Assembly (NCBI GenBank): GCA_030248195.1
Contig: JASAND010028680.1
Location: 1-64,000 of the forward strand
Direction: 5' to 3'
DNA: 64,000 nucleotides
Origin: Trissonchulus latispiculum
Lineage: Eukaryota; Nematoda; Enoplea; Enoplida; Ironidae
The position numbers and the translations under genes were made by a program. The notes below the pieces were generated by a model. That model made no database searches. It had not been told where the DNA came from and was given only the letters and a program-made list of their open reading frames with translations. Of this stretch, positions 34,956 through 47,432 are shown piece by piece; the first letter of the stretch is position 1, and each line of letters opens with the position of its first letter.

Positions 34956-35610
34956 GGCACTTATTTAGATGGGGGGGGGGCGATTTTTTCGCCTTGGTCC
35001 CCCCTTGTGGTTCGAAAAAATTTTTTGTCTCCGATTTGGATGAGAAGTTGCCCCAAGGGTAAATCGAGGTCGCTGATTTTAAAAATCGAACCGAGAGATC
35101 GATCAGTAGAATCGATCGATCAAAATCGATCAGTAGAATCGATCGATCAAAGTCGATCAAAAAATTTTTTGTCTCCGATTTTTGCGAAAAGTCGCCCCTT
35201 GGGTAATTCGGGGCCGCTGATTCCGAATCTGCAGTCGAAATTTCGATCCGAGCTGCCAAAATCGAGTTATTGTCGAATTTTTGAAAAATCGATGAAAATC
35301 GATTTTTGCGGGGGAACAATCGATTTTTATGAAATTTCGACTGCAGATTCGGAATCAGCGGCCCCGAATTACCCAAGGGGCGACTTTTCGCAAAAATCGG
35401 AGACAAAAAGTTTTTGATCGATTTTGATCGATCGATTCTACTGATCGATCGATCGATCGGATCGATCTATCGATTCGATTTTTGGAATCAGCGACCTCGA
35501 TTTACCCTTGGGGCAACTTCTCATCCAAATCGGAGACAAAAAATATTTTCGAACCATAAGGGGGGACCAAGGCTAAAAAATCGCCCCCCCCCCCCATCTA
35601 AATAAGTGCC
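34956..35610. mobile_element. 655-bp fold-back element, almost entirely palindromic
   Basis: Begins GGCACTTATTTAGATGGGGG and ends with its complement, with perfect 8-bp target duplication AATTTTGG at 34,948-34,955 and 35,611-35,618. The two arms, about 300 bp each, are inverted copies meeting near 35,285, and the arms carry runs of GATCGATC. Similar ORFs on both strands are a consequence of the palindrome. The copy in B is 45,368-46,007. Confidence 0.8.
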
Positions 35611-35618
35611 AATTTTGG

Positions 35619-35902
35619 AAGGTTGGTGGTCGACCCAAGAAATGTGATGGGGGTACCCCCCCCAACCACCCCCAACCCCCCCCCCCAGACTTCGGACCTC
35701 AGAAATTTCGAAAAATTACCAAAAAATGCTAAATTTCCTGTAATTTAGCCCTTTTTTCTTCAAAATAAGGCCTCTTTTTCACGTTTTATATAGGCGTTTT
35801 TGTACCGTTTTAAGTTTAAGTCAAAAAAGTCATTTAAGTCAAAATGTAGAAAAGTTTTTCAAAAAATGACCATTTTTCGGCCAAATTTAGCAAACTTTTT
35901 GG
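35619..35902. other. element remnant with no gene
   Basis: Homologous to 34,200-34,480 (the GGTTGGTGGT..GACCCAAGAAATGTGATGG block and what follows), i.e. another copy of the same host repeat. Confidence 0.5.
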
Positions 35903-35907
35903 GTCCA

Positions 35908-37269
35908 TTCAACCATGGGCAACGCCTACACCGGTGTAGGCTGGACCCACGCACCCACGCAAGGCAAAATGAAGGACCCAGAGGCAAGGCGATCGCAGCG
36001 TGCCGTCGAAAGACCCGCTCAGATAAAGGCGCATAGAGCGCGCAGTCGAAATACCCACGCTCCACGGAGACGCAGGATGCGCGCCCTCAAAATAAACCCC
36101 AGACGCAGGACGCGAGCTATCAAAATACCCACGCAGACGCAGGACGCGCTCTGTCAAAATACCCACGCAGACGCAGGACGCGCGCTGTCAAAATACCCAC
36201 GCAGACGCAGGACGCGCGCTGTGAAAATACCCACGCAGACGCAGGACGCGCGCTGTCAAAATACCCGGTCGGACCGCCGTCGCACCACAGGTACTAGAGC
36301 CAAATTGCATACACCATCGTGAAGTTCGAGACATATCCTCTGCGAAACTAATCCGCTAAGTCTTTCCAGTAGTTCAGGGTGACCCCCAAAGTTGACCCTG
36401 CCTGACCCCCATGTTGGGATCAAAAATTCCAAAATATTCAAAGTCCCAAAAAATTTGCTGAGAGGCAGCGGGAGCTACAATAATACACCCTCTAGGGTAG
36501 TTTTGAACGCTCTTTAAGATAGGCTATTAAAATCCGATCTAGCTCATATGGGTGACTCACACTGGCGATGGGTTTTTTCCCGCATATCGGATTGGGTTTT
36601 TTCCGCGGCGCTATATATAATCACTTAAATATATATAAAATTTTCTTAACTGCTCAAGGAAAAGATTAAGAGCAAATTTACTCCGAAACCTAAAATTTCT
36701 TCAGCTTCTGGGGGCTGCGCCCTCCAGACCCCCTGCTTTTCTGTTTTTGCTTCGCTATTCTTGCTTCTACACTGTATATAATTCAATGAGCTCCCAACGT
36801 AAAATGGGCTGATGTTAAGACTCTTAATCTTATTAAAAACCAGTAAAAATGCATTGATTCGACGTTAAGTGCGTTTATAGCGTTTATTGCGTTGAGAAGA
36901 TATTTTTGTAATTTCACGCAGTAAAATTTTATTGATTTTATAAAATTTTAAAATACGCACACGAAAACAAACATGCACAAAATTGGCACAAATCCGATTT
37001 TAAAAAACCCTGTTGCAGATAATGTATTTTGAACTTTAAAGATTTGTGCCTTCCGAAAGCTTAATGTATTATATGCTTGTTTGTTTATCAAATTGAATTT
37101 GCTTTTCCTGTATTTGAATGAATTCTTCTGTCTGTAACTAAACAATAAATAAATAAATTCTGCGTGCGTGTGCGTAGCCATATAAAAAAAGTGGTCGAAG
37201 CAAATTTTCAGTAAAGGACCCACGCACGACAAAAATCTGGTGTAGGCTAACCCATCTGACCTTGCCCAT
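35908..37269. mobile_element. TIR element, 1,362 bp, carrying a 34-bp minisatellite
   Basis: Flanked by GTCCA direct repeats (35,903-35,907 and 37,270-37,274). Both ends show CATGGGCAA followed, after a short variable stretch, by GCCTACACC in inverted orientation. The related sequence at 34,471-34,500 lacks the insert and so supports the boundaries. It contains the palindrome GCCTACACCGGTGTAGGC near 35,925. No transposase. In B it spans 46,284-48,730 because it hosts a further insertion. Confidence 0.65.
36053..36265. repeat. 34-bp minisatellite
   Basis: Four clean copies of a unit containing ACCCACGCAGACGCAGGACG plus CGCGCTGTCAAAAT, preceded by two degenerate copies. Basic Arg-rich ORFs across it are artefacts. 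B copy: 46,433-46,645. Confidence 0.85.
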
Positions 37270-37274
37270 GTCCA

Positions 37275-38048
37275 AAAATCGCTGGGGGGGGGGTAGCCGA
37301 AAGTTGGGGGGGGTATGTCAAAAATTCTGCGGGGGGGGGTAAAATTGGTCAAAAATTTTGGGGGGATACAACCCCAAACCCCCCCAAAGGAAAGTGCCCT
37401 TCGCTTGGGGCCAAATTAAGGATGACTGTGTGGCTACATCGGTAACTGAGCGACAAAGATCGACACCAGTTCCACCTATGTAACTGGTCTGGTGCCCCAT
37501 GGAAATAGAATCTATTTGGCACACTGGTCAACGCCCCAGGGAGCACGTGGAAGGATAATCGTCCAACAGCATCTCCCACAGCAAGAAGGAGATCTCCAAC
37601 CGGACGCGCATCCTTCTCCCATTTTTGGCATAAATTTATCAATTTTCAAGCCCTATTTTCGCCTACCACAAGTAGTGACAGAAGCCTATGAGCAGGTTTA
37701 ATGTATAGTCAGGGGGGGGGAAAGCATCACCGACAAAGTTTGGGAAAACAATGGCTCACCCTGCTCGACTGGCATAAGATAGAGATACAAAATCTAGTGC
37801 AAATGAAAGTTCAAGTCTTGTACTTTAAGTTCATAATACAAATAACCGTTCCTGTCGATTGAGCCTTCGTGTGGCATGGGTCCAAAGTTGACACCCAAAA
37901 ATTGTCCAAAAACCTAAGGATTTTTCAAATAGTTACCGGAGTCATTTTGTGCATGAAGGGGTTTGTGGATGTGCTCTATAACGTAGGCTAGTCGGATTTT
38001 CGCTATGTCACACGGTTGAGAAATAGTGACCATCTTTTCCCCCCCCCC
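37275..38048. other. no gene recognised
   Basis: Moderately complex sequence duplicated in B (48,736-49,911, which has an extra insertion). Short ORFs without family resemblance. Confidence 0.45.
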
Positions 38049-38215
38049 CATGGGCGTATCCAGGGGGAGGGTTTTGGGGGTTGAAACCCCCTCCTTTTGG
38101 GTTAACTTTTATCAATACTCCATTACAAAAAGGGCAAATTTTTGTCAAAACCCCCTCCTTTTCAGTAAATTTTAGTTAAAACCCCCTCCTTTTCAAAATC
38201 GTGGATACGCCCCTG
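38049..38215. mobile_element. 167-bp hAT-like MITE present only in A
   Basis: Inverted ends CATGGGCGTATCC... and CAGGGGCGTATCCACG (complement at the right), with repeated AAACCCCCTCCTTTT inside. The corresponding place in B (about 49,913-49,921) is uninterrupted C-run sequence, the empty site. Confidence 0.75.
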
Positions 38216-38935
38216 CCCCCCCACACTTTTTGCACTAGTGGGGGAAAAACAACGGTGTGCTTTTTTGCCCGCAGTTTCGCTTTTTTGATTTAAGCAAAAA
38301 TAACGACTAATTGTTTATATACTCATTTGAACTGTTATACCACCCAATTGACCTTCCGCTGCCGAAAAGCTCCATATGACCTGCCCCTGTGGAGGAATGC
38401 TGGCAAATATTCCCAGGGGGGCAAATCATGCGGATAAGAAAATTTGGGTCCATAAACAATATTTTTGTGATATTATGAACTGTGGACATTCCAGAGAGTT
38501 TCACAAGTGTGGATATGCAAAAGACTACACCCGAAATGAATGACCCCTGAACACTTTTGTGCGATTTTGCCACCCATCATAAATAAAACACTCAATTTCT
38601 TGCGGGTTAATATTGCAAAATGGTGTATTTTATCATTGCAAGTTAACACAAAAGGCGATTAAATTATATATATAAATTACCGGAAAAAATAAGATTTTGT
38701 AGACCAAAAATCTTAATTTCCTAGCAATGTTGGCCCATTGCTAAGTTTGGCTTATATATGATGGATAATACTGAGCCTGGCTGCAGGCAACGAGTTATTA
38801 GAAGTACGTAGATTTTGCGTTTTATGCTTTAAAATGCCATTTATCTGCTGTTATGGTGGTAAAGGAACGAAATTTGGTGCCATCTTTTTTCCCACCCAAA
38901 CTTTTCCCCCCACTTGTGGGGGAAAAGATGGTCTA
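38216..38935. other. no gene recognised; right end of segment A
   Basis: Unique-looking sequence ending in a CCCCCACTTGTGGGGG palindrome near 38,909 immediately before the duplication junction. Confidence 0.45.
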
Positions 38936-40433
38936 TTCCTAATTGTCGGCTGTGGGGAGAAACTGTTCCTACGGTAGCTCAGATTTAACATGAGGTCGTA
39001 ACCAAGGGACCTCCTAACACAACTCAAGGGTGGGTCCCCGTCCCCACTCAAAATCCCGTTATTACTAAAAGAAACCCCAAAAACATGAAAAAGGAAAGGT
39101 AACTGGCCATGAGGGCTCGCTGATTGAAAAGATAAAAAGAGCAAAAATACTGGCCACGAGGGCTCGCTGATTAAAACGTAAAATAAAATACTGGCCACGA
39201 GGGCTCGCTGATTAAAATGTAAAATGAAATACTGGCCACGAGGGCTCGCTGATTTTAATTAGTGATGAGCCAAAAGGGCTACACTTTTTGACTGAAACTC
39301 AAGGTAGAAGGCCAAAAAGCAAAGGTAAAAGTAGGCCCAAAAAGGCCTTCTAAAACCTAGAAAAAGTGTGTTCCTGGTGCGAATCTGGCCGAGCATAATA
39401 CGCTCAATTGGCCCTCAAGTGTGCGTGTGTTGCTTCGTGTTGGCTCAGATCATCTCCTCTTTCCTGTGTGGGACTGAGGAGGTCCTAACTCGTGGTCCTA
39501 AGGGAGCGAGAAGTGCGTTGGGGATTCTCCGGCCAAAACGCTGGCACACCAGGAGACGCACTTAAAGAGAGGGGGGATACACGGCCGCTCTCGGCCGGAG
39601 CTGAAGCAACATTGACTGGAAATTCTGAATTTCCAGTGAGCCGGCCTCACGCCTGTTGCCGGTCTCTTTGAAGCGAACGGGATTTCCAGACTCTTCTGGA
39701 AGTCCCCTTTGTGAGTGCAGACCCGACGTGGGCTGTTTGCACGCCTGGCCCACCGGGATGGAGATTTATGGGGGGTCTTGAGTTATGACCCTTTTGTATG
39801 ATGAATTTCCAGAGCTGAATTTCCAGAAACTTAATAAACTTTCCCCTTTACTAGTATTAGTTCACTTTAAATGAAATTTCGGACCACTTTCAAGCAACAG
39901 GAGGCCTGTCAAGGCCTAGGAGGAGTAACGACTCCTCCGTTAATTGATCAGAAACTATGATTAGGGCCTATTACTGACCCTGGAGCGGTAACGACCCCTC
40001 CGTTATTAGTTAATACTCTGATCAATCCTTATTAGTTCATATTCCACTGGGTTCCTATCCTATTCTGGCATTATTTATGCGGGCTATAACGCTATTTCTA
40101 ACCTTATTTCCTAAACCCATATTCCAGTGAGTTCCTATTCTATTCTTGCGCTGTTTATTCGCGTCCTAACACTATTTTTATCCTTGTTCCCTAACCACGC
40201 TAGAACCTATGTCCCTAATAGTAAATTTTCGGGCGATTTGAACCGACTGGCAACTCTGGTACTCACAAGATCAACAATAGGTACAACACTTGCTTGGACG
40301 TTCACACACTGCATTCTAAGTTCTGAACAACAGATTTCAAAGAGCAACAAACAACTACAATTCTAATTCAGATCGCGATTCGTGGCTCTATGAGTTTTCT
40401 TAACTTTTGGAGTTTTAATTCATCCGTAACATA
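38936..40433 (+). repeat. alpha repeat copy 4, internally deleted
   Basis: Copy of 23,691-26,118 lacking about 970 bp (A positions 24,541-25,512). The deletion joint reads CCAGAAACTT|AATAAACTTT with a 2-base overlap. The last six bases (ATTACA) of alpha are also lost at the junction with beta. Confidence 0.85.
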
Positions 40434-43400
40434 TGATTAGAACTAGTTCGAGCTAGCCTATATACGACAGCAATTTGACAACCCAGCACGTGTGCACTTG
40501 AACTAAATACAATGTATGTACAAATTACGCATATATATGTAGGCATAAACTTTGATCATGATTTTCTCTTTAACAGCTGAACGGTTTGATCTGTTTCAAA
40601 AAGCAAAGTGTTCAGCTCTTGAAGCTCTACAAAACGGTATAACTTTTATCCCAATTAATTTTCACTAGTTCATTAACACAACCAAGTTAACGTTAACACA
40701 GAAATGTTAAGCCTGCGCAGAACCCAATCTGCGCAGGTATTATTTAACTTTAAATATGTTTTTTCACTAATTATTGCATATTTTTCGGTACTGTAGGCGT
40801 AAAAAATGTTCAGTTTTTCAAGCCCTACAAGAATATGTAACTTTTGTTCAAGTCCGCGTTCATCAAAGTTTTGCTAATTTATATGCCAGTTTTGCACGAG
40901 TACTGACGTGTGCTCGTGTGAAAGGTTGGTTGTACGTGCGACTTCCACTCGGCTGGCTGCTGGGGTTGCCAGCGCCGGATCGAATAGCGGTTCGGTACGT
41001 CCCCTGTTAGGGCACTAGGATAGGTGGGGTAGATTTAGAAGTAGAAGTAGTTCGGTAGGTCGGTAGTCGGTAAGTAGGGACTGCGTAGAATGGCTGCTGA
41101 GACGGTGAGTGAGTGAGTTTTTGCATTTTTTTGGCATAAACCAATTAAAATTAATTATGCGAAAACTCACTCAAAAAGCAGCCTACTAACCTTATTTTTG
41201 GATTCAGCAATTAATGTAGGTAGGAAAACTATTCAGTCGTAGAATTTTAGGTCAAGTAACCGATAGCTACCAATTCTTAGTTAGCATTACGTACGCTTCA
41301 ATAATTCAGCGCATGCAAGTAGGTAGGCAGTAGTTAGGCTAATTACAGTAAATAGTAGGTATTTGACCATCTTCCAACATCCGAAATTCACTTAAAATGC
41401 CAAGTTTCGTTCATATTTGGGATAATGAGCGGACCACGGGAAATAAGTCTACTTCCCGTGGCAAAACAGCGAAAGTGGGACAAAAGCAGGCCGGAAATGC
41501 AAGTATTGTTCAGTTATTTTGTCTGCTCTAAAGAACATGCAAGCTTCTGTTAGAAATTGTTGGTATTAGTCTAGACCGGCCCAGGCGGCCCGGTTTGTGC
41601 GAGAAAAAGGTAGAAGCAAGCGAATTTTCAAATAAGGAGCAAACGGTGAACTTTTGTACGTTTTCGGGGTTGTTTCGCCTAACTGCAAGTTCAATCAGGC
41701 CCGATTGGGCCCGACAATAGAAACATTTTGAGTCATTTCGTCCAAACAAGGAATTATGTCAAATCCAACCAAATCCAACGAAATACAACCCAAAAAATGG
41801 CCAAGAAGGCTCACTTGGTGACAAGAAATTACTAGAAACGGCTAACATTCCCAAAAAGGCAATAATCTACGGTTTGGAGTCATTTCGTCAATTCACAAGT
41901 TCAAACAGGGCCCAAAATGCACATTTTGGGCATGGAAAGCAAAAGAACGAGTAATGGTTGCTGGTTCGATTCCCGCACCGTAACTTTGTGCTAATGGGTT
42001 TTAACCCATTTGATTCAGGTGCGGAAAGAAGCCCTGTCCTGCCGAAATTTGCATCCGAGATTCCAGTACGGTGGACCCAGTTCAGAACTTTGATTCAGTC
42101 AGACTATTGGTATCAGTATTGTCCGGAGAAGGACCTAGTCAATTTGGAAGCGATTATCAGTGAATTGTATCAGTCCGAGTCAGTCTAGCGAAGGTACATT
42201 GGAAGCTGACTGATCTTGTAGAGTAGACCACGGCAGAGACAGTGACAGACCAAACCTGATCAAGTTGGGGGATCCGATTAACCAATACAGAGTGAACTTT
42301 TATTATCTCCTAAGCCAAAAACAGCCTTAACCCATTTTCAATTTGAAATGTCAATTTCCTGCATTCTAAAGTCCAAAATCGTCATCCCGGCCTCCTTGCT
42401 TTGAAGTTCCCTTCCAGAAGACCCAGAAGACCGTTGTTGTATAACTGTATTAATCTAGATCAAATTAGGAATAAGTAAGGAAGGACTTCCCAACTCCCAA
42501 CTGTTTCGACTTCCTCAAATTTCTGTCCCACATAGCATTCCTGAACTGTGTGTCGGAGCGAATCCGGTGACCGACTTTCGGGGGCTCACCCAAAGACCGA
42601 CCTTAGGTTAATCTTTAGTAAAGTAGCTTATTGTGATACTAGTTTGATAGTCCTATTGTAAGGGGACGTATAAAGAGTAACAAAGCACAAGCATATAGGA
42701 TAACACACAGCATATTAGGGAACTTGAGTCGAGTAATCTGTAGGAGGAGTTAATAGAGTAGAACGGTCTAAAAGGCGTTAAGAGTATCGATCTTGTCCCA
42801 ATAACTTCATCAAAGTTTGTAATATTATTCCAAATTGGCATATTAATAATAACCTAAAGGGAAATATCTGGCAACTCTGGTACAGTAAATTTGTACTGTA
42901 TCTTATTATATTATATCTGAACCGTTGGTATTGTAGTAGCCTTCTCATTGAACGCATAACTTGTAATAATTATAATCGTATCGGTTTCATTAACATTAAA
43001 TCATCTGTGTGCTAGTTACTGAGACTTATTACGAGCAATAAAGGCGCGTTTGCCTACGAATACGGTGCGTTTACCGTTCAGCCACTAATCGCAGAATCTG
43101 GACGAGATCACCACAAGTAAGTTTTTCTGGCAATCTCTATCTCTGGTCAGTGCAGAAGTCATCCAAATCCAGTGCAGTCAACGAGAAGCAAGTGCTGACC
43201 CCGCTTGCTGTTCACTTGTGCTGTCAACGAGAAGCATGTGCTGACCCGCTTGCTGTTCAGTTGGAGGTCAGGACGCAAACGAACTCGCAACCGAAGACCC
43301 CTACCAAGGTTAGCTGCAGAGAATCTCTGATTCTGGAACACCACCTTTCAGAGATCTGGTGCTTAAGTCTGTTTCATTGCGAGCAGACGTGCTGACCTTC

Positions 43401-43463
43401 CGTGTAATTGAGAGATCAGAGCCTAGAGCAGATCGTGTCTCGGATCTTACTCACTTCATTACA
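40434..43463 (+). repeat. beta repeat copy 4
   Basis: Near-identical to beta copy 3, from TGATTAGAACTAG to CACTTCATTACA. Small differences include a damaged AATATTATTCC palindrome near 42,819 (right arm partly lost). Confidence 0.85.
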
Positions 43464-43892
43464 TATGTCAAGTCAGAACGGCTACAAACTTTATTGCATA
43501 ACTATTTTAACGTTTATTGCAGAACTAGAACTTTATAACGAACACAAATCCCCGTTACACCTGGATTTGCCTCGTTTCGAGCCGATACCCTCCACCATTT
43601 TTGTCGCCCGGCCACATACAACATCCAGGGGTTTGAAATGAAAGTGGGAGCCTTCCGAAAAGGGTGTCCTTCCACTGTTTGTTTTTTGCGTATTAAAGTA
43701 CGTACGTTCTATTTGTACACAGTCGAGCTTAAAAATAGGCAATCAAAAAAAATTTTACCCCCTCCCTCAAATTTGATTTTGACCCCACCCCCATAGGTGT
43801 GTTAGGGCTGCCTGCTATAGCCAGAATACAAATATGTAAAAATATAAAATATAAGATATGTAGTTTCAAGGCAGATTTTAGAAAGTTTAAGG

Positions 43893-44432
43893 CATAGGTG
43901 TTACGGGGATTTGGGGTGGGGGGGCCCTGGCCCTCCCCCAAAATTTTGGGGTGGGGGGCCCTTTTTAGACCCCCCCACGCCCCCCCAAACCTCCCCCAAA
44001 AAAATTTTTCAATTTTTATGCCAAAAATCGTATTTTCAGCCATTGCTAATGCCGAAAAACACGAAAGCATTAAGTAATTTTGACATTAGACAGTGTTTTT
44101 TAAACTCAAAGAACTTGATTGCCAACATGTTTCTAGGTCCAGAATGAGGTCAGTATTTAGAAGTCCATAAAACCATTATAAACGTGTATTTCTCGCGATA
44201 ATAAACACGTTAATCCAAAAATTTGGACTTTTTTGAAAAATTTTGCAAAATTTACCCTAAAAATGCCCAAATTTTTGCCATTTTTCGCGCCTTCGGCGCG
44301 ACTACCCCACCCCCCCAGTTGGGGGGGGGGCCGGGGGCCCCCAAAAAGTTCTGGGGGGGTTGGAAAAATGGCTGGGGGGGGGGTTACCCCCCCCCCCCCC
44401 CCAACCCCCCGCCCAATTACACCTATGATATG
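43893..44432. mobile_element. hAT-like element, B copy
   Basis: Same element and same GTTTAAGG target duplication (43,885-43,892 and 44,433-44,440) as 29,591-30,114. The G/C runs differ in length between the copies. Confidence 0.7.
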
Positions 44433-44440
44433 GTTTAAGG

Positions 44441-45359
44441 CGAGAAGCCGCAGAAACTGTCACTGGCCGGTCGACCGTCCCTATTTGGTTGGCGGGCCTG
44501 TTATTGGCCGGCGGCCACCGGCGGGCGGGCCCAATGTGGACCCGGGCCGCCGGCCGACTGTGGCAACAAATTTTTGATATATATGTATCACGATCACCCG
44601 ATCACATTTCTTGGGTCGACCACCAACCTTCCAAGATTCCCCCCCCCCCCAGACCCAAAGATCCTGTTAAACTATGCCTGGCCTTCTCGGGGGTTGTCTC
44701 AGTCCTCAAGGGGGGCAAAATGGAGCGTGGTACACCGATGGAGGTGGGGTAGCTGAAGTTAGGGTGTCTAGGGTCAGCTGGTTTTGGGTGGGGTGGGCAT
44801 AGGTGTGGCTGGTGAAAAATGTGGGGGCGGGGGTTTGAAAAAAGTAAGGAGTGGGTCTGGCAAAAAAGGGGGAGGGGGGTCGCCAAAGGTCAATTTGGGG
44901 GGAGGGGTAAGAAAAATTTTCGAGGGGGGGGTCGGCGAAAAATCGGATTTTGGTCCAAAACTGAGGAATTTTCTCCATTTGAAGCAATTTTTAGCGATTT
45001 TTAGCGTAATTTAAGCAAACTTTAGAAATTTTTCGCTTATTTTCATCAATTTTTCGAAAAATTTCGAATTTTCGGCTAAAAATTTTCAAAAATTTGGGTA
45101 GGGGTTTGAAAATTTTTAGGGGGGGGTCGGCCGAAGGCCGATTTGGGGGGAGGGTGGTAAAAAATTTTTTTAGGGGGGGGGGGGGGGTGGCGCCCCCTCC
45201 ATTTGGGGGGTGAGGTGCCCCCTAACCATAGGTGTGGCCCTAGGTGTGTTGGGGGGGGGGGTGGGGGGGCCCCCCCCACCAAATTGATAAATTTTGGCAA
45301 CCCCCCCCCAGATTTTCAGATTTTTGGTACCCTCCCCAGGGTCTGGCTGGGGGGGGGTA
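44441..45359. other. G/C-tract-rich repeat sequence, B copy
   Basis: Matches A from 30,123 to about 30,815, then departs: only about 230 bp stand where A has 4.1 kb of nested elements. Confidence 0.6.
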
Positions 45360-45367
45360 AATTTTGG

Positions 45368-46007
45368 CGCACTTATTTAGATGGGGGGGGGGCGATTTTT
45401 TCGCCTTGGTCCCCCCTTATGGTTCGAAAAAATTTTTTGTCTCCGATTTGGATGAGAAGTTGCCCCAAGGGTAAATCAAGGTCGCTGATTTTAAAAATCG
45501 AATCGAGAGATCGATCCAATCGATCGATCGATCAGTAGAATCGATCGATCAAAATCGATCAGTAGAATCGATCGATCAAAGTCGATCAAAAAATTTTTTG
45601 TCTCCGATTTGTGCGAACTGTCGCCCCTGGGGTAATCCGCGGCCGCTGATTCCGAATCTGCAGTCGAAATTTCGATCCGAGCTGCCAAAATCGAGTTATA
45701 TATTGTCGAATTTTTGAAAAATCGATGAAAATCGATTTTTGCGGGGGAACAATCGATTTTTATGAAATTTCGACTGCAGATTCGGAATCAGCGGCCCCGA
45801 ATTACCCAAGGGGCGACTTTTCGCAAAAATCGGAGACAAAAAGATTCTACTGATCGATTTTGATCGATCGATTCGATTTTTGGAATCAGCGACCTCGATT
45901 TACCCTTGGGGCAACTTCTCATCCAAATCGGAGACAAAAAATTTTTTCGAACCATAAGGGGGGACCAAGGCGAAAAAATCGCCCTCCCCCCCATCTAAAT
46001 AAGTGCC
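45368..46007. mobile_element. fold-back element, B copy
   Basis: Counterpart of 34,956-35,610 with the same AATTTTGG target duplication (45,360-45,367 and 46,008-46,015). One arm has lost part of its GATC-rich run. Confidence 0.8.
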
Positions 46008-46432
46008 AATTTTGGAAGGTTGGTGGTCGACCCAAGAAATGTGATGGGGTACCCCCCCAACCAGACCCCCAGACTTCGGACCTCAGAAATTTCGAAAAAT
46101 TACCAAGAAATGCTAAATTTTCTGTAATTTAGCCCTTTTTTTCTTAAAAATAAGGCCTCTTTTTCACGTTTTATATATATAGGCGTTTTTGTACCGTTTT
46201 AAAGAGATTTTAAGTCAAAATGTAGAAAAGTTTTTCAAAAAATGACCATTTTTCGGCCAAATTTAGCAAACTTTTTGGGTCCATTCAACCATGGGCAACG
46301 CCTACACCGGTGTAGGCTGGACCCACGCACCCACGCAAGGCAAAATGAAGGACCCATGTAGAGGCAAGGCGATCGCAGCGTGCCGTCGAAAGACCCGCTC
46401 AGATAAAGGCGCATAGAGCGCGCAGTCGAAAT

Positions 46433-46645
46433 ACCCACGCTCCACGGAGACGCAGGATGCGCGCCCTCAAAATAAACCCCAGACGCAGGACGCGAGCTAT
46501 CAAAATACCCACGCAGACGCAGGACGCGCTCTGTCAAAATACCCACGCAGACGCAGGACGCGCGCTGTCAAAATACCCACGCAGACGCAGGACGCGCGCT
46601 GTGAAAATACCCACGCAGACGCAGGACGCGCGCTGTCAAAATACT
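46433..46645. repeat. 34-bp minisatellite, B copy
   Basis: Same unit and same copy number as 36,053-36,265, with one C to T change near 46,645. Confidence 0.85.
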
Positions 46646-47432
46646 CGGTCGGACCGCCGTCGCACCACAGGTACTAGAGCCAAATTGCATACACCATCGT
46701 GAAGTTCGAGACATATCCTCTGCGAAACTAATCCGTTTTGGGCTAAGTCTTTCCAGTAGTTCAGGGTGACCCCCAAAGTTGACCCTGCCTGACCCCCATG
46801 TTGGGATCAAAAATTCCAAAATATTCAAAGTCCCAAAAAATTTGCTGAGAGGCAGCGGGAGCTACAATAATACACCCTCTAGGGTAGTTTTGAACGCTCT
46901 TTAAGATAGGCTATTAAAATCCGATCTAGCTCATATGGGTGACTCACACTGGCGATGGGTTTTTTCCCGCATATCGGATTGGGTTTTTTCCGCGGCGCTA
47001 TATATAATCACTTAAATATATATAAAATTTTCTTAACTGCTCAAGGAAAAGATTAAGAGCAAATTTACTCCGAAACCTAAAATTTCTTCAGCTTCTGGGG
47101 GCTGCGCCCTCCAGACCCCCTGCTTTTCTGTTTTTGCTTCGCTATTCTTGCTTCTACACTGTATATAATTCAATGAGCTCCCAACGTAAAATGGGCTGAT
47201 GCTAAGACTCTTAATCTTATTAAAAACCAGTAAAAATGCATTGATTCGACGTTAAGTGCGTTTATAGCGTTTATTGCGTTGAGAAGATATTTTTGTAATT
47301 TCACGCAGTAAAATTTTATTGATTTTATAAAATTTTAAAATACGCACACGAAAACAAACATGCACAAAATTGGCACAAATCCGATTTTAAAAAACCCTGT
47401 TGCAGATAATGTATTTTGAACTTTAAAGATTT

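Larger units (their letters stand above)
23691..38935 (+). repeat. duplicated segment A
   Basis: Aligns almost base for base with segment B (38,936-50,640) apart from discrete indels. Present in A and absent from B: about 24,541-25,512 (part of alpha), most of 30,800-34,930 (nested hAT elements) and 38,049-38,215 (a MITE). The A/B junction at 38,935 joins GGAAAAGATGGTCTA to TTCCTAATTGTCGG, and the same GGAAAAGATGGTCTA ends segment B. Confidence 0.9.

Noticed and set aside
34852..35417. Matching ~185-residue ORFs on both strands
   Set aside because: Both come from the fold-back element, where the two strands carry the same sequence.
35915..36322. 135-residue Arg-rich ORF
   Set aside because: Crosses the 34-bp minisatellite inside a non-autonomous element and is repeated only because the segment is duplicated.
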